DNA from: an uncultured Collinsella sp.
GTDB lineage: Bacteria; Actinomycetota; Coriobacteriia; Coriobacteriales; Coriobacteriaceae
Direction: 5' to 3'
DNA length: 5,593 nucleotides
Assembly: GCA_900556515.1 (NCBI GenBank)
Contig: USPH01000104.1
Coordinates: 1-5,593 of the forward strand
The translations under genes were made by a program, and so were the position numbers. The first letter of the stretch is position 1; every line of letters starts with the position of its first letter. The notes under the pieces were generated by a model. That model did not search any database. It saw only the letters and a program-made list of their open reading frames with translations, and had not been told where the DNA came from. Positions 1 to 5,545 of this stretch are shown piece after piece.

Positions 1-851
1 GTACGGGTGTAGTAGTCCAGGCCGCGCACCAAGGTGGGATCCTCGACATACTCGATACCGGCGGCGTCCAGATAGCGCTTGACTTGCTCGTAGTGCTCGC
101 GGCACTCATCGCACAGGTTGTCACCCATCAGCGGAGCCTCGGCCATGATCTCGCGGCAGTGGTCGTTCTTGCAGTCAAAGGCACGCAGCGGGTTGAGCTC
201 GGCGCGCTCGCGGCACTCATCGCACATCTCGTCTGCGTGATCGAGGATAAACTGCTTGACTTGCTCGCGGTAAGCCGGACGGCACTGAGCGTCGCCCATC
301 GAGTTAATGAGCAGACGAAGCTTGGAAAGATCGAAGCCCAGGCGCTTGTAAAACTCCATGAGCATGATGATGCACTCGGCGTCTGCCGCCGGATCGGGAG
401 CGCCGAGCCACTCGATGCCCACCTGGTGGAACTGGCGCAGGCGGCCCTTCTGGGGACGCTCGCCGCGGAACATGGCCTCGGCGTAGTACGCCTTAAACGG
501 CGTGGAGCCCTGGGGCACCAGATTGTTCTCGACGACAGCGCGCACCACGCCGGCCGTGCCCTCGGGGCGAAGCGCCAGGCGCTGCTTGGGCTTGAGTTTG
601 GTGTCGGTGCCCTCGGTAAAGACGCGCTCCAGGTTGGCACCGCTGAACACGCGGAACATTTCCTTGCGCACGACGTCGGTCGACTGGCCGATACCGTGGA
701 CAAACACGTCCACCTGCTCGATCGCGGGCGTCTCGATGGGTTTAAAACCAAACGGCTCGAACACGCCGGCCGCAATCTGCTGCATCTTTTGCCAGGCGCG
801 CATCTCGGCGCCGATAAGGTCGCGGGTTCCCTCCGCCTTCTGTGCCTGCAT
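1..851 (-). CDS. hisS: Histidine--tRNA ligase (HisRS), 3'-truncated at window edge
   Basis: Cytoplasmic class II aminoacyl-tRNA synthetase that activates histidine with ATP and loads it on tRNA-His. 283 codons are present; the family is usually about 420-430 residues, so the end of the catalytic core and the anticodon-binding domain lie off the left edge. Seen: an N-terminal KAEGTRD block (residues 5-11), LRPEGT (94-99), class II motif 2 as FRGERPQKGRLRQFHQ (128-143, with Arg129 the expected ATP-binding arginine), and the HisRS-specific LVRGLDYY block (274-281, Arg276). A cysteine-rich insertion lies at about 205-252 (C210/C213, C227/C232, C247/C250). The ATG at 851-849 is chosen because GAAAGG (866-861) sits 9 bases upstream and a TATAAT box lies at 894-899. 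The short leader (about 36 bases) leaves no room for a T-box. The identification is secure; the frame is unbroken to position 1. Confidence 0.97.
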   Translation of the reverse strand, partial: MQAQKAEGTRDLIGAEMRAWQKMQQIAAGVFEPFGFKPIETPAIEQVDVFVHGIGQSTDVVRKEMFRVFSGANLERVFTEGTDTKLKPKQRLALRPEGTAGVVRAVVENNLVPQGSTPFKAYYAEAMFRGERPQKGRLRQFHQVGIEWLGAPDPAADAECIIMLMEFYKRLGFDLSKLRLLINSMGDAQCRPAYREQVKQFILDHADEMCDECRERAELNPLRAFDCKNDHCREIMAEAPLMGDNLCDECREHYEQVKRYLDAAGIEYVEDPTLVRGLDYYTR

Positions 852-893
852 GGGCAAACACCTTTCTTTTGTATCGCGTCATAGGTAACGGTC

Positions 894-899
894 ATTATA
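894..899 (-). promoter_or_regulatory. Probable hisS promoter, -10 box
   Basis: A perfect TATAAT reads on the minus strand 43 bases before the hisS ATG, placing a start site near 887 and a leader of about 36 bases containing the ribosome site. No good -35 hexamer lies 16-18 bases upstream, because that region is occupied by the GC-rich arm of the terminator hairpin (915-978) and its TTTGTGTTTGTG tail. There is no TGn extended -10 either. The promoter may therefore be weak, activator-dependent, or use a poor -35. The box is seen; its function is inferred. Confidence 0.5.
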
Positions 900-902
900 C
901 GG

Positions 903-978
903 CACAAACACAAACCGCGGCGGTGCGTCTGACCGAACGAGGGTATGGGGACTCGTTCGGCCGGACGCGCCGCCGCGG
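903..978 (-). terminator. Long-stem intrinsic terminator after the MFS gene
   Basis: Two 27-base arms (915-941 and 952-978) are inverted repeats matching at 24 of 27 positions around a 10-base loop (942-951). The loop-proximal 9 bp (CCGAACGAG / CTCGTTCGG) are perfect. On the minus-strand transcript the stem is followed at once by TTTGTGTTTGTG (914-903), a broken U-tract. The hairpin begins 44 bases after the MFS stop codon and ends just before the hisS -10 box, so it most simply separates the two transcripts. The stem is much longer than a minimal terminator and the U-tract is interrupted by G, so efficiency is uncertain. Confidence 0.65.
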
Positions 979-1022
979 CAGCCACGGACGAAGCAGACAA
1001 GCGGCAATGCGCTTTGGTCTAC

Positions 1023-2327
1023 CTACTCCCCCGCCACGCTCGCGCGCAGCTTGGCAGCGATGGGCTCGGACGCCAACAGGAACACGAGCATAATCGCGGA
1101 GCACACCAGGCACACGATCCAAGTGCTCGCAAAGGAGCCCGTAGCGTCGAACAGCACACCCGAGACGATGGCGCCCACGGTGCCACCGACCATCTCGAGC
1201 GAGGTAATGGTGCCCGTGACCTTACCCAGGTCGACCATGCCAAACTGCTTAGACGCAGCGATCGTGGGCGTAATGGTGCCCATGCACGTTCCGATACCAA
1301 AGCTAATGGCAGCCACGATGGGGCCAAGGTCGGTTGCGGGGAAGCACAGGGCGACGCAGGCGACGATGCACGCAACGGACCCCAACACATTGCCAAAACG
1401 CAGGCCAAATCGATCATAGATGGCGCCAAGGGAGATCTTAGCGATAACGACGGTAACCATGTAGGCCGAAAGCACGGTGCCTGCCCACATGGGGTCGTGA
1501 CCGCCCGTGACGATCTTGGCGCCGTTGACGGTGACGCTCGTCATATTCGTAACCTGGTTGGGCAGGATGGCGCCATTGACAAGGCCCATAAAGAGGAATG
1601 CCCCGACGAGCAGCCAGAATGCCGGGCTTTTCTTAATGCGTGACCAACCGACGCTGACCTCGGGGGCCGTATGCTCGTCCTTATCGCCCGCGGTGGAAAC
1701 AGACGGATCGCCCGGGTTCTCGCCGAGCGGCTTCAGGCCAATCTCGGAAGGTTTGGTGCGGAAGGAATACGCCGTGATGGGCAGCGCCGTCACAATGCAG
1801 ACGGCGGCAAGCACCAAGAAGGCGGAACGCCAACCCACGCTCACGATCAGAGAGCTTACGATCGGCGAGAGAATGGCACCGCCAAAGCCCGAGCCCGAAA
1901 GCGCAATGGAGATAGCAAGACCGCGCTTGGCTGTAAACCAGTTGGCAGTGACGAGGCTAATGAGCAGGCGGGTCGAGGCTACGGCGAAGCAGCCCGAGAC
2001 GGCAAAGAGCACGTAGACCTGCCAAAGCTCGCCCACAAAGCTCATGCCGACAAGCACGGCAGAGGTGGCGATAACGGTGAGGGAGCCCAGAACGCGGCCG
2101 CTCACCTTATCGGCGACGTGGCCGATCACAAGCGAACCCACAACGCTCACCACGGTGGAGATGGCATTGGAGATGTTGTACTGCGCAAGCGTAATCCCGA
2201 GGTCGCTTACGATGAGCGGCTGAAACAGGCTCATGCAGTTGACGAAAATCGTGTAGCACGTGGCCATGATCACAAAGCCGGAGGCCACCACGAGCCAGCC
2301 GGGGAAGAACTTGCGTTGCTGGGACAT
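1023..2327 (-). CDS. MFS transporter, OFA/monocarboxylate-porter-like
   Basis: A 434-residue inner-membrane carrier with about 12 hydrophobic helices in two halves, joined by a hydrophilic central loop at about 190-232. Seen: motif A of the first half (GHVADKVSGR, residues 69-78) and its weaker copy in the second half (GAIYDRFGLR, 301-310). The segment NWFTAKRGLAISIALSGSGF (129-148) resembles the WF..RRGLA.G.A.SG block of monocarboxylate porters and oxalate:formate antiporters, and KPSEIGLKPLG (192-202) is also common in that group. Substrate is not readable; a small organic acid is the best family-based guess. Start: ATG 2327-2325 with AAGGAG (2337-2332) 4 bases upstream, a slightly short spacing. 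It lies 123 bases after the amidohydrolase gene on the same strand with no clear promoter of its own, so co-transcription is possible. It ends 171 bases before hisS. The family is certain, the subfamily likely, the substrate unknown. Confidence 0.9.
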   Translation of the reverse strand: MSQQRKFFPGWLVVASGFVIMATCYTIFVNCMSLFQPLIVSDLGITLAQYNISNAISTVVSVVGSLVIGHVADKVSGRVLGSLTVIATSAVLVGMSFVGELWQVYVLFAVSGCFAVASTRLLISLVTANWFTAKRGLAISIALSGSGFGGAILSPIVSSLIVSVGWRSAFLVLAAVCIVTALPITAYSFRTKPSEIGLKPLGENPGDPSVSTAGDKDEHTAPEVSVGWSRIKKSPAFWLLVGAFLFMGLVNGAILPNQVTNMTSVTVNGAKIVTGGHDPMWAGTVLSAYMVTVVIAKISLGAIYDRFGLRFGNVLGSVACIVACVALCFPATDLGPIVAAISFGIGTCMGTITPTIAASKQFGMVDLGKVTGTITSLEMVGGTVGAIVSGVLFDATGSFASTWIVCLVCSAIMLVFLLASEPIAAKLRASVAGE

Positions 2328-2367
2328 ACTGCTCCTTATTTAACAAACGAATAGCCGTCGCCGGGCG

Positions 2368-2457
2368 CCGGTAGTGCCCAAGATTGCCTTGAAAGACAAG
2401 GGCATAGGCCTTACGGCCATGCCCGCAGGCTTGAAAGGCAAGGTTGGGTGCTACCGG
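2368..2457. repeat. Layered imperfect inverted repeat, 90 bases
   Basis: Outer arms 2368-2390 and 2435-2457 match as inverted repeats at 19 of 23 positions; the differences fall in two adjacent pairs. Inside is a second hairpin: GGGCAT (2400-2405) with ATGCCC (2419-2424), and GGCC (2407-2410) with GGCC (2415-2418), with one bulged base and a TTAC loop. The element also contains a direct repeat, CTTGAAAGRCAAGG, at 2388-2401 and 2430-2443 (13 of 14 identical). The amidohydrolase stop codon (2453-2451) lies in one outer arm. It could be a structured 3' end, a REP-like element or the relic of a small palindromic repeat. Confidence 0.7.
2392..2424 (-). terminator. Possible weak terminator after the amidohydrolase gene
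   Basis: The inner hairpin (GGGCAT-T-GGCC, loop GTAA, GGCC-ATGCCC on the minus strand) is followed by TTGTCTTTC, a short and interrupted T-run. It starts 27 bases after the stop codon of the amidohydrolase gene. Some read-through into the MFS gene would be expected. The alternative pairing of the outer arms would enclose this hairpin rather than compete fully with it. Confidence 0.45.
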
Positions 2458-3749
2458 TGGTCGGCGATATAGCCCAAAGCGACGGCGGTATAGGCCGCGG
2501 CACCAAGCGGCAGCTCGGCATCGTCAAAGCGCGCCTTGGGATGGTGCTGGGCAAAATGCTCATCCGTATCGGTTACAGCGGCGCCCACGGTAAAGTACGC
2601 GCTCGGAATCTCGCTCGAGATAAGCGCAAAGTCCTCGCTCGCCATGGCATGGAAAAGCGGCAAGAAAGCCGCCTTGGGCAGCACTGCGCCCACGTAGCCA
2701 AGCGACGCCTGAGTCATATCGCTGTCGAGTACAAGCGGCGGAACATCCGAAAGCGTCTCGATGGTCGCCGGCGTACGATATGTTGTGGCAACACCGTTAA
2801 CGACCTCCGCGATGCGGGTCTTGAGGTGCTCCATGAGCTCAACATCAAAGCCGCGCAGCGTTCCCTCGAGCACGCAAGTGTCGGGGATGACGTTGGCCGC
2901 CAGGCCGCCAGCGAACTTACCAACGGTAAGTGCGACTTCCTTGGCCGCCGGCACCTCGCGGGAGATAAGCTCCTGGAGCGCCAGGTGCACATGCACGCCC
3001 GCCGTGATGGGGTCGATGCAAATCTCGGGGCTGGAACCGTGGCCACCCTTGCCCTGGAGCGTGATGCGGAAACCGTACACGCCCGAAAGTGCCGGGCTCC
3101 CATAGAGCACCAGGCCAAGCGGCGACTGGCTGTTGACATGCATGGCAAAGGCCGCCTGAGGGCGCGGGTTCTGCAGCAGGCCGTCGGCGATGGCTGCGCG
3201 TGCCCCCTCAAAGGTCTCCTCGCCCGGCTGGAACAGCAGTTTGACGGTGGCATTGGCGTCGACGAGCTCGGCCTCGCGAGCTTTGAGCAGGCGCGCCGCA
3301 CCAAGCAGCGCCGTCGCGTGCATATCGTGACCGCAAGCATGCATGAAGCCATTGGTGGATGCAAAGGGCTCGCCAGATTCCTCGACAACGGGCAGGGCAT
3401 CCATGTCGCCACGCAGCATAACGACCGTGCCGGCCTGCTCGTCCTTGCACGTGCCATTGCCCTGAGCGGCCGCGGCCGCACCGGCACCGATCAGGCCAAC
3501 GACGCAGGAACCGTCGACTAGCGTGGTATGGGGGATGTCCATCTCGTCCAGACGTGCCCGGATATAGGCAGACGTCTGCGGAAGATTGTTACCGAGCTCA
3601 GGCATCTGGTGTAGATCGTGTCGCCACGCAGCGAGCTCGTCTGCAAAAGCCTGAGCTTCTGCGACAAGACCGTCACCGATAGCGGTCTGCGCCGCTGTGG
3701 TAGCCTGAGGCGCTGGTTGCGGTTGAAAATCGGACAGAGCTGGTGCCAT
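2451..3749 (-). CDS. M20-family (M20D-like) metallo-amidohydrolase
   Basis: A predicted cytoplasmic di-metal hydrolase of 432 residues, in the group containing N-acyl-amino-acid amidohydrolases, hippurate hydrolases, AbgB-like and indole-acetyl-amino-acid hydrolases; it would cleave an amide bond to release an amino acid or amine. Seen: WRHDLHQMPELG near the N-terminus (42-53), LRGDMDALPVVEE (112-124), MHACGHDMHATALLG (136-150), FQPGEE (173-178), MH at 203-204, GKGGHGSSPE in the lid domain (233-242), SEDF (371-374) and HH (402-403). Expected metal ligands by family are Cys139, His141, Glu178, His204 and His403; all are present. A 30-residue Pro/Ala/Gln-rich N-terminus and an Ala/Gly-rich insertion (about 88-107) make it longer than the usual 380-400. 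Start: ATG 3749-3747 with GGAGG (3760-3756) 6 bases upstream; the frame stays open further upstream to 4145 but would overlap the transporter gene and its terminator, so that extension is rejected. The exact substrate is unknown. Confidence 0.93.
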   Translation of the reverse strand: MAPALSDFQPQPAPQATTAAQTAIGDGLVAEAQAFADELAAWRHDLHQMPELGNNLPQTSAYIRARLDEMDIPHTTLVDGSCVVGLIGAGAAAAAQGNGTCKDEQAGTVVMLRGDMDALPVVEESGEPFASTNGFMHACGHDMHATALLGAARLLKAREAELVDANATVKLLFQPGEETFEGARAAIADGLLQNPRPQAAFAMHVNSQSPLGLVLYGSPALSGVYGFRITLQGKGGHGSSPEICIDPITAGVHVHLALQELISREVPAAKEVALTVGKFAGGLAANVIPDTCVLEGTLRGFDVELMEHLKTRIAEVVNGVATTYRTPATIETLSDVPPLVLDSDMTQASLGYVGAVLPKAAFLPLFHAMASEDFALISSEIPSAYFTVGAAVTDTDEHFAQHHPKARFDDAELPLGAAAYTAVALGYIADHR

Positions 3750-3779
3750 AGATGCCCTCCAGTAACGTTTTTGCAGCAC

Positions 3780-3801
3780 GCACTTTGATAGCGTAAAGTG
3801 C
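3780..3801. promoter_or_regulatory. Palindromic operator-like site before the amidohydrolase gene
   Basis: Perfect 7-base arms, GCACTTT (3780-3786) and AAAGTGC (3795-3801), flank an 8-base spacer (GATAGCGT). The site is 31 bases upstream of the start codon and overlaps the proposed -10 box (3790-3795). A dimeric repressor site is the obvious reading. It has no T-run on either side, so it is not a terminator. The regulator is unknown; none is encoded in this window. Confidence 0.45.
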
Positions 3802-3817
3802 AAGGCACAACTGTAAA
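3790..3817 (-). promoter_or_regulatory. Candidate promoter for the amidohydrolase gene
   Basis: Minus-strand TTTACA (3817-3812) resembles a -35 box and lies 16 bases before TACGCT (3795-3790), a weak -10 keeping the TA and final T of the consensus. Transcription would start near 3783, giving a leader of about 34 bases that includes GGAGG. A promoter is needed here because a strong terminator stands just upstream at 3826-3853, but the hexamers are poor matches. Confidence 0.35.
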
Positions 3818-3825
3818 GGCATGAC

Positions 3826-3853
3826 ATAAAAAATGCCGCCCTGGGAGGGCGGC
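3826..3853 (-). terminator. Intrinsic terminator of the EamA transporter gene
   Basis: A perfect 8-bp stem GCCGCCCT / AGGGCGGC (3853-3846 and 3842-3835 on the minus strand) with a 3-base loop is followed by ATTTTTTAT. It lies 12 bases after the transporter stop codon. This is a textbook rho-independent terminator and marks the end of that transcript. Confidence 0.93.
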
Positions 3854-3865
3854 GCAACAAGTTGT

Positions 3866-4849
3866 TTACAATCGCGGGTGTGATTTTCGGCGCAAGAAAT
3901 CGAAATGCGTCTCGCTCAAAATAATCGACAGGAAGATGAGCGCGAAGCCGGCAAGCAGGCGCGAGGTGAGCGCCTCCCCCATCAACAGCACCGAGAACAG
4001 CACGCCCGAAGGGGACTCCATCGATAGAAGCAACGAGCCCGTCGAGGCTGGGACGTGCGCCAGGCCGACGTTTTGGATGAGCAGCGCCACGCACGTGCAG
4101 CCCACCGAGAGGAAGGCCATCACGGCGGTAAAGCTCGGCGTCCACACAGACGCCGGCGCCTGGGTCTCAAAGAGCAGCGATGATATCAGGCTCAAGACGC
4201 CGTTACCCACAAACATCCAAAACGTGATGACGTTGATGTCCATCTTGCGGCCGTACTTGGCGGTCACCGCCATCTGAATCGCGAAGAAGACCGCGCCGCC
4301 CAACGTAATAGCATCGCCGATGTTGAACTCGACGCTGTCGAGCGCCACGAGGCCAATGCCCGCCAGGCACAGCAGCGCGGCAACCAGGTTATAGCGCGTG
4401 AGCTTTTCGCCGCTCAGGAAATAGCTCGCAAAGGGCACGAGAATGCAGTAGGTGCCCGTCAAAAACGCGTTCTTGCCCGCCGTAGTATGTGCCAGACCGA
4501 CCGTCTGCAGCGCATAGGCGGCCCACATAAGCGCGCCCATGCCAAGTCCGACGATCAGATTGCGGGCGTTAAAGTGCGCGACAATGCGCTTGCGGAAGAT
4601 AACGAACATGACCAGCGACGCCGGGAGAAAACGGACGTAGAGCAATTCGAACACCGGAATGGTGTCGAGCGCGTCCTTCATGGTGGTAAAGGAATAGCCC
4701 CAGATAACCGCCACCGAAAGCAGCAAGACTTTCCAGAACAGCGGCGAGCGCGCCCCAGCGCCGCGGGAGGTACCACCCGCGCCCAGGTCTTCGCGGGCTA
4801 CAGGGCTATCGGGCATATTCTCAATATTATCAGTGGCATGTTGGGCCAT
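3866..4849 (-). CDS. EamA / DMT-superfamily transporter
   Basis: A predicted inner-membrane permease of 327 residues with about ten hydrophobic helices arranged as two EamA repeats (roughly 40-170 and 178-312). Seen: the helix pair with YALQTVGLAHTTAGKNAFLT (112-131) and its partner in the second repeat, QNVGLAHVPASTGSLLLSME (259-278), each followed by a helix ending in GEKL (147-150) or GEAL (291-294), the usual EamA pattern. Residues 1-36 are hydrophilic and probably cytoplasmic. Family members export or import amino acids, metabolites or drugs; the substrate cannot be read. Start: ATG 4849-4847 with GAGG (4860-4857) 7 bases upstream. In-frame ATGs at 4912 and 4987 have no good ribosome site, and 4987 lies upstream of the terminator at 4916-4953. 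The gene is bracketed by terminators on both sides, so it is probably monocistronic. Confidence 0.92.
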   Translation of the reverse strand: MAQHATDNIENMPDSPVAREDLGAGGTSRGAGARSPLFWKVLLLSVAVIWGYSFTTMKDALDTIPVFELLYVRFLPASLVMFVIFRKRIVAHFNARNLIVGLGMGALMWAAYALQTVGLAHTTAGKNAFLTGTYCILVPFASYFLSGEKLTRYNLVAALLCLAGIGLVALDSVEFNIGDAITLGGAVFFAIQMAVTAKYGRKMDINVITFWMFVGNGVLSLISSLLFETQAPASVWTPSFTAVMAFLSVGCTCVALLIQNVGLAHVPASTGSLLLSMESPSGVLFSVLLMGEALTSRLLAGFALIFLSIILSETHFDFLRRKSHPRL

Positions 4850-4884
4850 AGGGCATCCTCGCGCTCGGTCTGGGCGTGGTGTCC

Positions 4885-4904
4885 GCACGCACTTGGCCGC
4901 GTGC
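4885..4904. repeat. Short inverted repeat in the EamA gene leader
   Basis: GCACGC (4885-4890) and GCGTGC (4899-4904) are perfect inverted arms around an 8-base spacer, 36-55 bases upstream of the transporter start. It could be an operator or a leader hairpin, but 6-bp GC arms arise easily by chance in DNA this rich in G+C. No convincing promoter is visible between the upstream terminator and the start codon: TTGACC (4918-4913) would serve as a -35, but no matching -10 follows it. Confidence 0.25.
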
Positions 4905-4915
4905 CGCCTCATGGT

Positions 4916-4953
4916 CAAATAAAAACAGGGCGCACCGGACCCCCGGCACGCCC
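4916..4953 (-). terminator. Intrinsic terminator of the YhgE/Pip-like gene
   Basis: An 11-bp stem (arms 4943-4953 and 4928-4938) with two G-U pairs in RNA and a 4-base loop is followed on the minus strand by TGTTTTTATTTG. It lies 96 bases after the stop codon at 5052-5050 and 66 bases before the EamA start codon. A strong rho-independent terminator is the simplest reading; because of the long gap it could also act as an attenuator in the leader of the EamA gene. The stretch 4954-5049 holds no recognisable gene or known riboswitch. Confidence 0.88.
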
Positions 4954-5049
4954 CGCTACTGTAGCAACAACCAGCACCGCATCGCAATCCAGCCCGCTAA
5001 AGCGTCAGCAAAGTAAACCTCGATGTTTCGTCAACGCCACATTGCTGCA

Positions 5050-5545
5050 CTAAATCAATTTGGTTGATTCCAGCTTTTCGATAATCCAGTCGTTGGCCTT
5101 GATGACCGGGCGGCGGAAGACGACGCCCAAGGCCAGCGACGGAATCAAGTAGCTTGCCAAGATGCCCAGCTCGATCCAGTACTCCATATGGTACGCACCG
5201 GCCATGGCGGCATGCATGGCGTTGATGCCGTGGGTGAACGGCAGGAACGGGTAGATCGCCTGGAACACGGGGCCGGTCATCTCGATGGGGAACGTACCGC
5301 CCGAACCGCCGACCTGCATGACCAGCAACACGACGGCGAGCGCCTTGCCGATATCGCCAAACGACACCGTGAGCGTGTAGACGATATTGGAGAACACGAG
5401 GCTCGCGACCCAGCCCGCCAGCACAAACTGCAGCGGGTTGTCGCACTGGATGCCAAAGAACAGGATGTCGCCCGCGCACACGAGCGTCGCCTGCAGCAGG
5501 GCCAGACCGCCAAAGAACAGGTAGCGGCCCAGGTAGATCTCGTGC
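5050..5545 (-). CDS. YhgE/Pip-family membrane protein, C-terminal fragment
   Basis: The last 164 codons of an inner-membrane protein related to the C-terminal, ABC-2-permease-like part of YhgE/Pip (phage infection protein) proteins, which in full are usually 700 or more residues. Counting from the first genomic codon (5544), hydrophobic segments fall at about 8-32, 39-60, 66-78 and 124-143. The blocks GGSGGTFPIEM (79-89) and FQAIYPFLPFTHGINAM (94-110) between helices are characteristic of this C-terminal domain. The protein ends in a short charged tail (IIEKLESTKLI). The family has been tied to phage adsorption and, more recently, to export roles; no specific role can be assigned here. The 5' part is missing because the genomic sequence stops at 5545, where adapter sequence begins. 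Start codons inside the adapter are spurious. It is followed by the terminator at 4916-4953. Confidence 0.85.

Noticed and set aside
84..1000. Plus-strand 266-codon and minus-strand 290-codon frames around hisS
   Set aside because: Both overlap the hisS reading frame, which carries clear class II synthetase motifs. Their translations are low-complexity Arg/Ser/Ala shadows.
852..1022. T-box leader for hisS
   Set aside because: The leader after the TATAAT box is only about 36 bases, with no stem I, specifier loop or T-box consensus. The hairpin lies upstream of the promoter and fits the end of the MFS transcript better.
2448..3521. Long plus-strand open frame of 357 codons
   Set aside because: It lies antisense to the well-supported M20 amidohydrolase and its translation is rich in Arg, Gly and Ala with no recognisable motif, as expected from a high-G+C shadow frame.
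3750..4145. 132-residue N-terminal extension of the amidohydrolase
   Set aside because: It would read out of frame through the end of the EamA gene and across its intrinsic terminator. The internal ATG at 3749 has a near-perfect GGAGG at good spacing and gives a family-like length.
4850..4987. 46-residue N-terminal extension of the EamA transporter
   Set aside because: It would have to be transcribed through the strong terminator at 4916-4953, has a Cys/Arg-rich sequence unlike the family and lacks a ribosome site. The ATG at 4849 has GAGG at 7 bases.
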